Assembly (NCBI RefSeq): GCF_000260435.1
Contig: NZ_BACQ01000054.1
Coordinates: 1-45,875 of the forward strand
Source: Lacticaseibacillus zeae DSM 20178 = KCTC 3804
GTDB lineage: Bacteria; Bacillota; Bacilli; Lactobacillales; Lactobacillaceae
Direction: 5' to 3'
DNA length: 45,875 nucleotides
Shown: positions 25,310-34,066 of the stretch, one piece after another
How the letters are laid out: every line of letters starts with the position of its first letter
How positions within the stretch are numbered: the stretch's first letter is position 1
The notes under the pieces: model-generated
Database searches by the model: none
Seen by the model: only the letters and a program-made list of their open reading frames with translations
Told to the model about the DNA's origin: nothing
Made by a program: the position numbers and the translations under genes

Positions 25310-26593
25310 CTAGATGTCGGCACCGCCGCCACCGAAGTCACCACCGCCAAAACTACTGCCACCGCCATCAGAGAAACCACCACCGGAGAAGCCACCACCG
25401 CTAGATGAGCCACTGTCAAAGAAACCACCACTACCACTTGAGCCAGAAGACTTAAAGAATATCTTATAAAGAACAATGGCCATAGCTGACAATAAGTCCA
25501 AGAGCATGAGGCCCTGAACGAGTATGAGGTTTCTGACTGCTTCCTGTTCTGAATATTGACGTCGACGTGGTGCCAAGATAAACCAGTCTAGCGGCATCAT
25601 CAGGGCAAGAAGAATCATCAGAACATTTTTCAGAATATTCCTCTTCTGGTCGGAACCAAGGTGTTCAGTGTTGATATAGGACGAAGCAAGAATGTATTGC
25701 TGGACCTTTGATAACTTTCCCGGCTGCTCATTTTTAGGTCTTTGATAGCGGCAGCATAGTCTGCCTTCAGATAACTTTCCTCACTGGCTTGTATGCGAGC
25801 ATCAGCAGGCGCTTTGAAGGCCATTAAGTAAACAACTACCGCAATCAGAGCAATGACCGCCGCCAAAGCTGTATAGAACCCAGTCCGGTAAAAACGACCA
25901 TGGTCCTTCTGCCCAGACCCTTTTGTCATCCGCGTGCGTTCCAGCTCGATTGCTACATTCTGATCAATTAAAGCTTTAATCGCGGCAAAGTCAGTTGCTT
26001 CGATAATGGCCTTAAACAGGTTCCCTTCACTCGGGTAAAGTCACCTTGTGCATTTTTTCAAAGTCACTTTGATTTGCCATGACGTACAGTACAATTGCCT
26101 TGTATTGAGCCAGCAGTTGTTCAGCGGTCGAGGCTTTAGGCGGTACAACGTCGCACAGGCCGCGATGGATCACAAATGGAACAAAACTTTCATTGAAGAC
26201 TAGACTATCGGGATGAATAAGGACGGTTACCTGCGATTGTTTGAATTTCTCTAACTGCGTCAGGTTGGAAAGTAACGCTAATTGTTCAACTCGGGATAGC
26301 TGTGTCCGCAATTCGTCAATTGTCTTGGTTCCGCTGGGACGCTGATACGTCCAGATCACATTGTCGTCTTGAATCGTGACCGTTCCTGACAAAGGATTGG
26401 CATCCGGCGTCAAGCCTGCCTCTAACTCATCTTTCTCCGCACTGACCTGCGTCCGTGGAATAGCCGCGGTAATCTTGCTGGTGTCGTACTGTAAATGGAA
26501 TTCGTCTCCATTTGCTTCATTGTCTTGTCCATGTGTTGTTTCACGCTTCCTTTGTCGTTTGTTAAAGACTAAAATCATTGGCTTACCGAACAA
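25310..26593 (-). pseudogene. essB: T7SS core component EssB (YukC), broken by two frameshifts
   Basis: EssB is the pseudokinase-fold membrane scaffold of Firmicute type VII secretion. The N-terminal fragment (26027-26593) carries the EssB signature VIWTYQRPSG, LIHPDSLVFNESFVPFVIHRG and YKAIVLYVM. At about 26035 ACTTTACCCGAGTGA shifts frame; with one C fewer the reading continues as LPSEGNLFKAIIEATDF, through the single membrane span (YTALAAVIALIAVVVYLMAF) to AAIKDLK. At about 25730 an A5 run shifts frame again; with A6 it continues KNEQPGKLSKVQQYILASSYI and SDQKRNILKN, typical of the EssB helical C-terminal domain. The last ~100 residues differ from usual EssB and end in a Gly/Ser-rich tail (SGGGFSGGGFSDGGG). 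No other T7SS core gene (EsxA, EssC, EsaA) is visible. Confidence 0.8.
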
Positions 26594-26727
26594 TCAGTTT
26601 AGCAAGCTTGTCCTGATCGCAATGATCAGCGGTCATGCGCCATCAAATCTGGCATCTTGACTGATTTATTTAACCGGTCTTAACACAGCGATGAATGTAT
26701 GATGGGTATAAGATGTATGGCGATACT

Positions 26728-27387
26728 TTATCTTAAAGGTTCTATCTTGCGAACAAAATATGTACTATCCTCGCGAAAACAAGTGCTAGTAATGCCTAAT
26801 AAGGCAAAGAACAGCACCCCAAACATTAAAAATTCAACAATGTTCATACTAGATTGTAATAAAAAAGCAAAAAGAGCTGAAAGCATCCCCCAAACAATCA
26901 CTGCCAATAAAATTTGTTTAAGCAAAGGTTTGGCTTGCCCTGCAGAGAATCTAATTTTGAACTGTTCTCTTTTAGTCAAATCAACCCCTCTTGACACAAT
27001 CATTTGCTGTGCTCTATGAACAAAAATGCTTCTGACACCAAACGGAACAATTAAAGCAGCTAATATCAAGAATACTTTGGGCAATAGTGTTACATGAAAC
27101 GATAACATGTCCTCATAGTCTTCACTAAATTTACTTATCAGGACAGCTATCCCTGTTGCGAAACCCGTATAACTACTTTTACTTCTCTTTCTCTCCCATC
27201 TCAGAATATTTGCTTTATCCTCATTAGATATCGCATAGCATCTTCTTGGAATAAAACAACCTGCTACCAAAGTTAACCACGCGATCACTGGTGTTCCCAT
27301 ATCAACGAGGTAACTTGTGCCATCAGATAACTCAACAATTTCATAATTAAAGTTCGTTGTAACATATTTAAATTTAGCGCTCTCCAT
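26728..27387 (-). CDS. DUF443-type membrane immunity protein (subfamily 2), orphan
   Basis: 219 residues, start 27387 with AAAGGAGA 5 nt before. The N-terminal signature is FNYEIVELSDGTSYLVDMGTP, a hydrophobic stretch, then CFIPRRCYAISNED, typical of DUF443 (tandem five-span) proteins. About four further hydrophobic spans follow. DUF443 members such as S. aureus TsaI protect cells from membrane-depolarising LXG toxins. No toxin lies beside it. By its YLVDMG and PRRCYAIS motifs it groups with 27403-28200 and with the immunity gene paired to the LXG toxin at 43.6-44.9 kb, so it may neutralise variants of that toxin. Confidence 0.75.
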   Translation of the reverse strand: MESAKFKYVTTNFNYEIVELSDGTSYLVDMGTPVIAWLTLVAGCFIPRRCYAISNEDKANILRWERKRSKSSYTGFATGIAVLISKFSEDYEDMLSFHVTLLPKVFLILAALIVPFGVRSIFVHRAQQMIVSRGVDLTKREQFKIRFSAGQAKPLLKQILLAVIVWGMLSALFAFLLQSSMNIVEFLMFGVLFFALLGITSTCFREDSTYFVRKIEPLR

Positions 27388-27402
27388 ATATTCTCCTTTG
27401 AC

Positions 27403-28200
27403 TTATCCAAGTGTGACCTTTAATAATCGAATAATGTTGACAATTGACATTGTGAGAAAATATGAACGCCTGGAAGCCTTACAATGCGGAGCGGTTAAAA
27501 TATTCACAAGTTCAACTTTCATCATTGTTCTGTTCATAGTCTCTCCATGCTTGCTGTTTTTGTATTTATAAAGGATAAACGTGCGTCCAGGCGACAATAC
27601 TCTGGACGAGAGGGCAATGTATACGTGGAACATCACGCCGAACAAAAATATAAAAATCACATTGAAAATTGGTTCGAGAATTATAACGGCAAATAGAATC
27701 AAGGTTCCGACTACACCCAACATTAAAAGGAACAATATCGCTACTATGCTCGCATCAAGTGGTTTAAAGCGTAACATTTTCAATTTTTCCGCTTTTAAAA
27801 CGGCTCCCGCCTTCAGCGCGTTTCTTTTCGCCTCAATCATATAACAGAGACGAATCAACATGACTAGCCCTGCAACAACAGATATAATAACAATCTTTGT
27901 ATTTTTCTCCCAAGCAACAGACCAGCTATTATTTGTATAACGAACAAGGCTCGTTAAAAATATACCTAAGCCCCCAGCTAAAACGCCGGGAATTGCATTA
28001 ACTTTCTCTTGGCTTAGAACTGTCTTTGCTGTTTCATGCGAAATTGAATAGCATTTCCGAGGTCTAAAATAACTATACATCCATAAGAACCAAGTAACAA
28101 TCGGTATTCCCATATCGACTATGTAAAACTCATCAGAGTCAGTCTCAGCGATCTCGTACCGAAAGCCTTTATAAACAATTTGAAATTCTACTTTTATCAT
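27403..28200 (-). CDS. DUF443-type membrane immunity protein (subfamily 2), with extended C-terminus
   Basis: 265 residues from ATG 28200 (GGAGGAACA before it). It has the signature KGFRYEIAETDSDEFYIVDMG and YFRPRKCYSISHE, close to the immunity gene at 42897-43553 (MIRYEVAETDSGDYYLVDMG; FFSPRKCFAIS). Four to five membrane spans follow. It is about 45 residues longer than its relatives: after YKYKNSKHGET the tail reads MMKVELVNI..., which resembles the opening of another family member (MIKVEFQIV), so the frame appears to run into the relic of a neighbouring copy. 15 nt separate it from the next immunity gene, suggesting one transcript. Confidence 0.75.
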   Translation of the reverse strand: MIKVEFQIVYKGFRYEIAETDSDEFYIVDMGIPIVTWFLWMYSYFRPRKCYSISHETAKTVLSQEKVNAIPGVLAGGLGIFLTSLVRYTNNSWSVAWEKNTKIVIISVVAGLVMLIRLCYMIEAKRNALKAGAVLKAEKLKMLRFKPLDASIVAILFLLMLGVVGTLILFAVIILEPIFNVIFIFLFGVMFHVYIALSSRVLSPGRTFILYKYKNSKHGETMNRTMMKVELVNILTAPHCKASRRSYFLTMSIVNIIRLLKVTLG

Positions 28201-28254
28201 TGTTCCTCCACTTAACTGAAAGTACACTATTTGTTTAACGGATAACCGCTGCTA

Positions 28255-28345
28255 AAAGTGTACCGATATCTGTGGTTAAAACTCCTGACCCACATACCGA
28301 AAGTGTTTATAAATCGGTTGAAATTTAATTATTGTCACGATACCT
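28255..28345 (-). pseudogene. N-terminal relic of a DUF443 immunity gene (subfamily 2)
   Basis: A GTG behind AGAGG opens VTIIKFQPIYKHFRYV, matching the start of the next gene (MIKVEFQIVYKGFRYE), then the frame breaks; in another frame SGVLTTDIGT resembles the following YIVDMG segment. The rest of the gene is absent. Confidence 0.6.
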
Positions 28346-28406
28346 CTGACTCGTTTAGTATCTATGTTATGTCAGTATAGCAACGACATCCGTGAGGCCA
28401 TGTCAG

Positions 28407-29057
28407 CTAACTCGGACTTACTTCATAAGTCTTATCAATAGCAAGCGTCATTAGCGATAAATTCAAAAGGAAGAAAAGAAATACAGTATAAAGCGCCACT
28501 GACAAAACATCAAAACTGAATAGCGTTATTGTACATGACAAAATCACAACAGCTCCTGCGCAAATCGCAAAGACAGTAGCTTTCAACAAAAATAATTTGA
28601 AATCTAGTCGTCTTAGCTTTAAAGAAACTTGGTTTAGTTTTATCAATGGCCCTAGTGTTGCTTCGATCCTTCGCTTTCTAGAGATCATATATTTTACTTT
28701 AAGTACCACTAATACAAGTAAGATGCTTACTAAGCTCGTTGTTCTTACTAAAAAAGGTAAATCGAAAGTCAAATAGGACTTGAGAAAGCGGTAAATGATA
28801 GTGGCACTTGCAACAAACCATCCAAGATTAGCAGTCTTTTCTGGTTTTTTCTCTCGCCCAGCTGGATCAAGCTTTTCTAGCTGATCTTGGATTAATGCAT
28901 AACACTTTCTTTTAACAAACAAGCCTCCAAAGGGACTAATCCAATCAAGTGGCTTTGCCTCCAAGTCAACAAGAAATCCAGCACCGTTTGGCAGCTTAGC
29001 AACTTTATATCGATAATTTCCTACAAGGTTCTTTATTGTCACTTCCAACGTATTCAC
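28407..29057 (-). CDS. DUF443-type membrane immunity protein (subfamily 1), orphan
   Basis: 216 residues, GTG start at 29057. Its N-terminus is TIKNLVGNYRYKVAKL and AGFLVDLEAKPLDWISPFG, then GLFVKRKCYALIQDQ; four membrane spans and an RKRRIEATLGPL cytosolic loop follow. It is nearly colinear with the immunity gene 39274-39918 (TIRNLVGNYRYKVAEL, LIDLEAKAQDWLSPFG), which is paired with the LXG toxin at 39.9-41.4 kb. It is an orphan in the array, probably giving cross-immunity to variants of that toxin. GGGG lies only 2 nt before the GTG, so a TTG four codons on is an alternative start. Confidence 0.75.
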   Translation of the reverse strand: MNTLEVTIKNLVGNYRYKVAKLPNGAGFLVDLEAKPLDWISPFGGLFVKRKCYALIQDQLEKLDPAGREKKPEKTANLGWFVASATIIYRFLKSYLTFDLPFLVRTTSLVSILLVLVVLKVKYMISRKRRIEATLGPLIKLNQVSLKLRRLDFKLFLLKATVFAICAGAVVILSCTITLFSFDVLSVALYTVFLFFLLNLSLMTLAIDKTYEVSPS

Positions 29058-29202
29058 TTCCCCTTACTTAAATCATTTACTGATTTTGTTTAAAAGTTCA
29101 GCTGTTTCAGCCGCCCCAGTTCACGGTGAACCCATAATTGACGGAGATGATCTAGCCGTATCAACAAAAAATTATTAGATCACTTTATTCTCTATGAGAT
29201 GG

Positions 29203-29848
29203 TCAATCACTCGAAATTTGATATTTAGAATTTTGAGTTAAAGAAACCAGAGAAAGGTTCACTAAAAAATAGAAAAAAAGGCAATCTAGTAATAGAAGTA
29301 TCACATCAAAGGTCTCCGATATTAGATCGTAGGTACAAGATAAAACCGCAACAAGGCAAAAGACCAACCCAACTAACCTTGCACGAAAAAGCTTAGGATC
29401 ATGTCTTTTAAACTTCATATAGACGACTTTTAACTTTTGGCGTGATCCTATTTCCATTTCTATTTTGTTACCATTCTCTATCATCATAAATACTTTGAGC
29501 CCGAGAGCGAGTAAAGCGAATAGGACTATGATCGTTACACGCTGAGGTTTCGCTAGGTCAATACTTATATATCGCCCGACAATCCGATAAACAACAGCCA
29601 AAAATAACCCAATGCCCACCACACCATTAGAGGATGAAGCATTATATTTAACCCCAACGGCACCAATTCTTCTCACTTGATCCTTATCCAACATAAAGCA
29701 TTTTCGTTTAATCAGATGATCCCCCGAAAGGATTAAGCCAGTGTTGAATCTTTGATTCCAAATCCACTAAATATCCCGTTCCATCTGGGTTCTCAGCCAT
29801 CTTATAACGGTAATTACCTTTGAGGGTTTTGATCATTACTTCTGTCAT
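29203..29848 (-). pseudogene. DUF443 immunity gene (subfamily 1) with a one-base insertion
   Basis: From ATG 29848 the frame reads MTEVMIKTLKGNYRYKMAEN and LVDLESKIQHWLNPFGG, then a stop at SSD. Removing one T near 29725 (GGATCATCTG to GGACATCTG) restores HLIKRKCFMLDKDQ and the rest of a normal DUF443 protein down to 29203. A shorter reading from 29694 would lack the N-terminal domain. Confidence 0.75.
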
Positions 29849-29959
29849 TCATATACCTCCTCGTTCTCCACGAGCTAGCGATCTGTGCCATCAGTTCCAA
29901 CGGCGATTCAGTCATCTAACGGGTTCAAATGAACTGTAGAGTTGCAGCTTTTACTGCGT

Positions 29960-30012
29960 CAGCTAATCTTATATCGATAATTTCAAACAAGATTCTTTAT
30001 CGTTGCTTCCAC
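29960..30012 (-). pseudogene. N-terminal relic of a DUF443 immunity gene (subfamily 1)
   Basis: VEATIKNLV-stop-NYRYKI is the opening of subfamily 1 (VTIKNLVGNYRYKV) with the Gly codon GGA changed to TGA. Nothing recognisable follows. Confidence 0.65.
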
Positions 30013-30036
30013 GGAATTTGCCTCCTTCCATTAGGC

Positions 30037-30693
30037 TTACTTTCTGTGTATTTCTTTAACACACTGAACGGTGTTTGACGAGACTGAGATTGTTGAAAGG
30101 GCTATTACAAAAAGTACAATTGCACCGGTCATCAGTATCCAAATTGGGTCAAACCATGAAAAAAGTAACACGCATGGAAAGAAGACCAACAGTATAAGAC
30201 TGAAGATAACTATCACCAGCTTATTTACTACCATCGAAAGATCCTTTTGTTTCATTTTTAAGTATACGATTGGAAGCTCATCTAGCCTGCCAATGCTATC
30301 TTCAATCTTAATCTTTCTTCTATGCATAACATGAAGTTTAAAGAAAACTGCTGCAAGGACTATCAGCGTAAGTACAACGGCCCTGAATGCAAAAGAGGGT
30401 GACATAGCAATGTCTTTGCGGATAATTCGATACGAAACGGTTCCCGCAAAACCAACTGCTACTGCAGTCGAAGTCTTTAAGCTATTGGATACCGGCTTTG
30501 TATTGATACTTACATTGCTGAGCTGCTCCTCATCCAGTAGAAAGGCTTTCCTTTTGGTGAAAAGTTCTCCAAAAGGATCTACCCAATTTATTGGGCGAGC
30601 TTCAAGATCAATCAAGTACCCAGAACCATCAGCATTTCGAAGAACTTTATAACGCATATTTCCCAGAACCGGTTCTACTCTTGTTTCAAACAT
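30037..30693 (-). CDS. DUF443-type membrane immunity protein (subfamily 1), first of the array
   Basis: 218 residues from ATG 30693 with AGAAGGG about 8 nt before; an earlier ATG at 30741 has no such site. It has LGNMRYKVLRNADGSGYLIDLEARPINWVDPFG and ELFTKRKAFLLDEE, then four to five hydrophobic spans. It is the most upstream of the DUF443 array. The 273 nt before it contain no clear gene. Confidence 0.75.
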   Translation of the reverse strand: MFETRVEPVLGNMRYKVLRNADGSGYLIDLEARPINWVDPFGELFTKRKAFLLDEEQLSNVSINTKPVSNSLKTSTAVAVGFAGTVSYRIIRKDIAMSPSFAFRAVVLTLIVLAAVFFKLHVMHRRKIKIEDSIGRLDELPIVYLKMKQKDLSMVVNKLVIVIFSLILLVFFPCVLLFSWFDPIWILMTGAIVLFVIALSTISVSSNTVQCVKEIHRK

Positions 30694-30966
30694 AGTCGAC
30701 CCTTCTAAATTTTTAAAGTACGCCGCCGTTATATCTCGCATAATCTAAAGTTGTCTGGATGAAACCTGAACCCTTCCAAATGGTCTAAAAACTTTAATAA
30801 ACAAGGTTTTGAAGACACTTGTGAAAGTTCATTAAGCCCTGATTAAAGCTATTAAGCTGAAAAGAGGGAGTACATTATCTTGGAAATTTGTGGTGACATT
30901 AGATCATGCTTAGCCATACCAATCTTTTCTGTAATCGTATAAAGCTTGAAACAAAGATCAACACCT

Positions 30967-31638
30967 TCAAACCTGTTGATAGATCAAGTACTTCGCATCA
31001 TCCATAAAATTCTCGTAGGTAAAATCCACTGGATATAAGATGTTGTTGGACTGATAAAGTGCTTTAATCTGGGGTCCCAGCTTCGCAACAATCTCGTGAT
31101 TATTCGGGCTATCAATGTAGACCAGATAGCTAAATTCATTATTTGACTGCATCAAGCCGAAATAGATCGCCGCAACGCCGCTGTCACGCCGAGCATAGTC
31201 CTCCAGCAAATCAATGATTGGCTTTGGTGGTGTTGCAGGTAAGCCGATATTGATAGCCTCTCCTTCAGAAAAGGTGTGCCTTGGCGTAAAAAGTGAACGG
31301 TAAACTTGGGCACTATCAGAATGCGGATTTAACCAAAGGTAGGATAAGTCTCCATTTTCTTCAAAGATTCGTTGGAGCCCTTCAAAAGTCATGGTGGCAA
31401 TGACATCGCCTTTTTTAAGCATCGGCTGAATTTGGCTGACATCGGTATAGGCATTCAAAAACAAGGCACCTTGTCCGTCTTTGCCAATCTTCATCTTGCG
31501 GTCATGGCTTAAAACCAGAATGATTTCATTTGCCTGCTTAAGCCAATCAATGACTTGCTGAAACCCCTTTTCATTCCTAGGTCCCTTAAAAAAGTTTGTT
31601 GGCTCAGTTTGTTTTTTGAAGCGATCGAAAAGTCCCAT
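30967..31638 (-). CDS. SseB-like protein
   Basis: A 223-residue soluble protein resembling SseB (enhanced serine sensitivity) family proteins, whose biochemical role is not settled. The N-terminal half has KGFQQVIDWLKQANEIILVLSHD and the C-terminal half the SseB_C-like PKPIIDLLEDYARRDSGVAAIYFGLM and YLVYIDSPNNHEIV. The start at 31638 follows AAAGGAGG; a TTG/ATG seven codons earlier overlaps that site. Proteins of this type occur near T7SS loci in other Firmicutes, but here only position links it to the system. Confidence 0.65.
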   Translation of the reverse strand: MGLFDRFKKQTEPTNFFKGPRNEKGFQQVIDWLKQANEIILVLSHDRKMKIGKDGQGALFLNAYTDVSQIQPMLKKGDVIATMTFEGLQRIFEENGDLSYLWLNPHSDSAQVYRSLFTPRHTFSEGEAINIGLPATPPKPIIDLLEDYARRDSGVAAIYFGLMQSNNEFSYLVYIDSPNNHEIVAKLGPQIKALYQSNNILYPVDFTYENFMDDAKYLIYQQV

Positions 31639-31745
31639 TGTCTTCCTCCTTTGACACATTTGTTGTTGAATTCCTAACAGCAGCCATCTTTACAAGAAAG
31701 ATAACCGCAATGACATCGTTCCTCCTGATTCCGTACTGGTTTTGT

Positions 31746-31949
31746 TTATCTGTACCCTATCAATGCCAAGAAAATTGAAGCCACCGTACGAAGAGCCACT
31801 ATAGCGACAAAAAACCAATAAGTGTATGTAAACCACATCTTTGAAAACTTCTTGTCGGGATTGTTTGCTGCCTTTTTACGCCACACCGGATACAACCCGA
31901 CAGCAAGCGCAATGAGAATAATCAGTTCAAGCCATTCGTATAAATTCAT
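31746..31949 (-). CDS. Small two-span membrane protein, paralogue of 36712 and 37018
   Basis: 67 residues with two spans: MNLYEWLELIILIALAVGLY, PVWRKK, NPDKKFSKMWFTYTYWFF, then VALRTVASIFLALIG. It differs from the 37018-37227 product at few positions (LYPxWRKK, PDKKxSxMWFTYxYWFF, VALRTVASI). GGTGGAAAG precedes the ATG. I do not recognise the family. Three copies and one relic lie next to toxin or immunity cassettes, so an accessory or immunity role is plausible. Confidence 0.65.
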   Translation of the reverse strand: MNLYEWLELIILIALAVGLYPVWRKKAANNPDKKFSKMWFTYTYWFFVAIVALRTVASIFLALIGYR

Positions 31950-32035
31950 CTTTCCACCATTCCTCTTTGTTTGATAATGTTCAGATTATAAATTAACGTT
32001 GTACAAATGCAGTAGACGGGATACTCCACTCCTCT

Positions 32036-32824
32036 TCATCCTTGTGCCTTCGCTTCCTTCGCAAATCTGACCCTCTTACTTGGCGGTGTCGTGACAACGA
32101 TACTGATAACGGCAACCAATAACGCAACTTGTTGAATCCCTGTCCAAAAGAGGGTCGGCATGAAAAAGTACCCAAATGCGAAAGTAAGGCTACTAAGAAT
32201 GGCAAGCATTGAGCCGGTAACCGAACCAATCCCACGTTTTGAGCGAATTGTGGTAATGAGCGTATAAACAGCGAGGCCGATCAACAGGATGATGGCAATT
32301 GAACTGAACAGAAACTTACCCGTAAAGTAAGGAATGGCCCTACCTTGATCGACATAGGGCAATGTCCAGCGGCTTAAGTGCATGATCGGGTACAGGATCA
32401 CGATCATCGTGACAGCGACGATGATGTTATCTCTTAATGAAACCTTCTCAGTAATTGCGGTTCGCTGCCAACGAAGGATAATATCGAGTATTAAATAGGT
32501 CAGCCCGCCTAAAAACATTAACAGTGGGATGATAATCGTGATCCATACCGGCAAGATAGCATCTTCATAACCATTGAGACTCACAACAATGTGCCAAACC
32601 AAGCTGAAGACAAACAGAAGGCCTCCGATTCCGTCCGCTAATCCGCGTACCTTCCCCAGAAGCAGAAGAACTAAGTAACATGCAAGTCCGCCCCAGATAG
32701 CGAGAAATGACATGATAAAGCTGAACATTGTGTTAACTTGAATAAATGAGATCCCGAATAGAAACAGGGGCGCGACAAGCAAGACGATGCGGATGATGTT
32801 GTTCCAAATTTTTGATTGCTTCAT
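32036..32824 (-). CDS. Polytopic membrane protein of unknown function
   Basis: 262 residues with about eight hydrophobic spans (WNNIIRIVLLVAPLFLFGIS at the N-terminus, several pairs through LPVWITIIIPLLMFLGGLTY and SIAIILLIGLAVYTLI) and a basic C-terminus PPSKRVRFAKEAKAQG. The start at 32824 has AAGGAAG about 10 nt before; an ATG nine codons upstream is less likely. No recognised family. It could be immunity for a lost membrane toxin, judged only by context. Confidence 0.6.
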   Translation of the reverse strand: MKQSKIWNNIIRIVLLVAPLFLFGISFIQVNTMFSFIMSFLAIWGGLACYLVLLLLGKVRGLADGIGGLLFVFSLVWHIVVSLNGYEDAILPVWITIIIPLLMFLGGLTYLILDIILRWQRTAITEKVSLRDNIIVAVTMIVILYPIMHLSRWTLPYVDQGRAIPYFTGKFLFSSIAIILLIGLAVYTLITTIRSKRGIGSVTGSMLAILSSLTFAFGYFFMPTLFWTGIQQVALLVAVISIVVTTPPSKRVRFAKEAKAQG

Positions 32825-32944
32825 GTATAAAACTTCCTTTTTTGTTGGCATTTGCCTTCAACTAGTGGCCGGCCTAAGACGCTTATCCAAGCAAGCGAAC
32901 CAAGCTGCGTTCAGTTGACGCACTTGTCTTTAAGTTCTAAAACG

Positions 32945-33310
32945 TCAGAAATGGTACCAGATCGTCGGTTGATCATCTTCCGATGGTTCCCGCTTTGGCC
33001 TTCCTTCTCGAATCCACTTTCGGACATACGCTTGATAGTCTTCAATATTCCACTTGATAATTGATCTGAATATCCAAACAACCAAGCCACATAATATTTT
33101 TAGAATCCATAAACGCATCCACATGGCACCTAACATAAGCCCCAGCGGGAATACAAGGTAGAAACCATCGCAGATCATTGTATCTATGAACCGCCACTCG
33201 TTCCTTAAATGGGTTTTCGCATCGTAATCCGGTCAAGGCGCAGAAAGTCTTGGATTTAGATGTTTGTTCTTCTGCATCCTGTCATGTAATCGCCGACCTA
33301 TATGACGCAT
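32945..33310 (-). pseudogene. Paralogue of the 24806-25213 membrane protein, with a TGA in place of a Trp codon
   Basis: From ATG 33310 the frame reads MRHIGRRLHDRMQKNKHLN...SAP, TGA (33233-33235), then PDYDAKTHLRNEWRF, two membrane spans, KWNIEDYQAYVRKWIREGRP and IWYHF. The intact relative has VW-PDYDAKTHL, so TGG became TGA at codon 26. Translation could restart at an internal ATG near 33178, but that product would lack the N-terminal motif. Confidence 0.75.
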
Positions 33311-33366
33311 TTTTTAGCTGTCCTTTTATCAATCCTGTTTTATTGAAAGTTCATTCGGAATATTTT

Positions 33367-33954
33367 TTATTCAGCACTTAACTTGTTAATCAATTTCAGA
33401 ATCAATCCCCAGATTTTAATTAAAACAAAGGGGAACAACACTAAGGAAATCAAAAAAACAACAAAACCAACTTGTGTATTTTCTTTATAAAATTCAGTCC
33501 CTTTGTATATTGAAAGAAACATCGGATACGTAAAAATCCCGCATAGTAGCCACATGGCTTGAACCAAATAAGCTATTCCACTACCTTTTTTAAAAAACCT
33601 TATCTGATCATGCATAGAGCCGCGTGATTTTCTTAATCTAATGAGTGCAACTAGATCAACGGTTAACGTAATTAAGAACGAAACCATTGTTAAAGACGCC
33701 ATTACAATCGTTAAATAAACGTTGAATTCATCGTCATTCAACTGTAATAATTGAGAATCCGATGTTGTTGCAATTACAATTGGCGCAGCTAGAGCCAAAA
33801 CAAATGAAGAAAAAAATATTGTTTCCCTTACAATACTGCTAATCTTTTTGTGAACCGTTAACAAAGACACTACTGGAACCGCAAGAATCTCAAACACGAC
33901 ATATAGGGTAATTCCCAATTCTAGCGCCAAATCGGATCGCATAAACCAATCCAT
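33367..33954 (-). CDS. Multi-span membrane immunity-like protein, orphan copy
   Basis: 195 residues, about five spans. It opens MDWFMRSDLALELGITLYVVFEI, near-identical to the proteins at 34470-35054 and 37890-38474, which each directly follow a toxin gene. A middle loop RKSRGSMHDQIRFFKKGSGIAYLVQA matches their NPQxKYHxQIEYFQSG. There is no toxin upstream; instead a short piece of a toxin 3' end precedes it. It is best read as a retained immunity gene after loss of its toxin. The family is not one I can name. Confidence 0.7.
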   Translation of the reverse strand: MDWFMRSDLALELGITLYVVFEILAVPVVSLLTVHKKISSIVRETIFFSSFVLALAAPIVIATTSDSQLLQLNDDEFNVYLTIVMASLTMVSFLITLTVDLVALIRLRKSRGSMHDQIRFFKKGSGIAYLVQAMWLLCGIFTYPMFLSIYKGTEFYKENTQVGFVVFLISLVLFPFVLIKIWGLILKLINKLSAE

Positions 33955-33956
33955 CG

Positions 33957-33998
33957 TTAGTTTTCCCCCTCAATGATATCTATCAACATCTTGTCTCC
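33957..33998 (-). pseudogene. Scar: last codons of a lost LXG toxin
   Basis: Minus strand encodes GDKMLIDIIEGEN-stop just before the orphan immunity gene, matching the end of the toxin tip at 38477 (GDNAFIDTIEGEK-stop), including the GAGGGGGAAAA that doubles as the ribosome binding site of the immunity gene. Confidence 0.7.
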
Positions 33999-34066
33999 TT
34001 AACTTTATAAGGCTCTAATTATTTCTCGTTATCACTCTACTCGGCTAATATCTTCATAATTTCAAA

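Noticed and set aside
30694-30966. A possible frame ending FEGVDLCFKLYTITEKIGMAKHD...MYSLFSA-stop overlapping the end of the SseB-like gene
   Set aside because: It has no start codon with a ribosome binding site and no recognised homology; kept as unexplained intergenic sequence.
31993-32235. An 80-codon minus frame inside the membrane protein gene at 32 kb
   Set aside because: Out-of-frame reading of the 32036-32824 gene, Arg-rich and without hydrophobic organisation.
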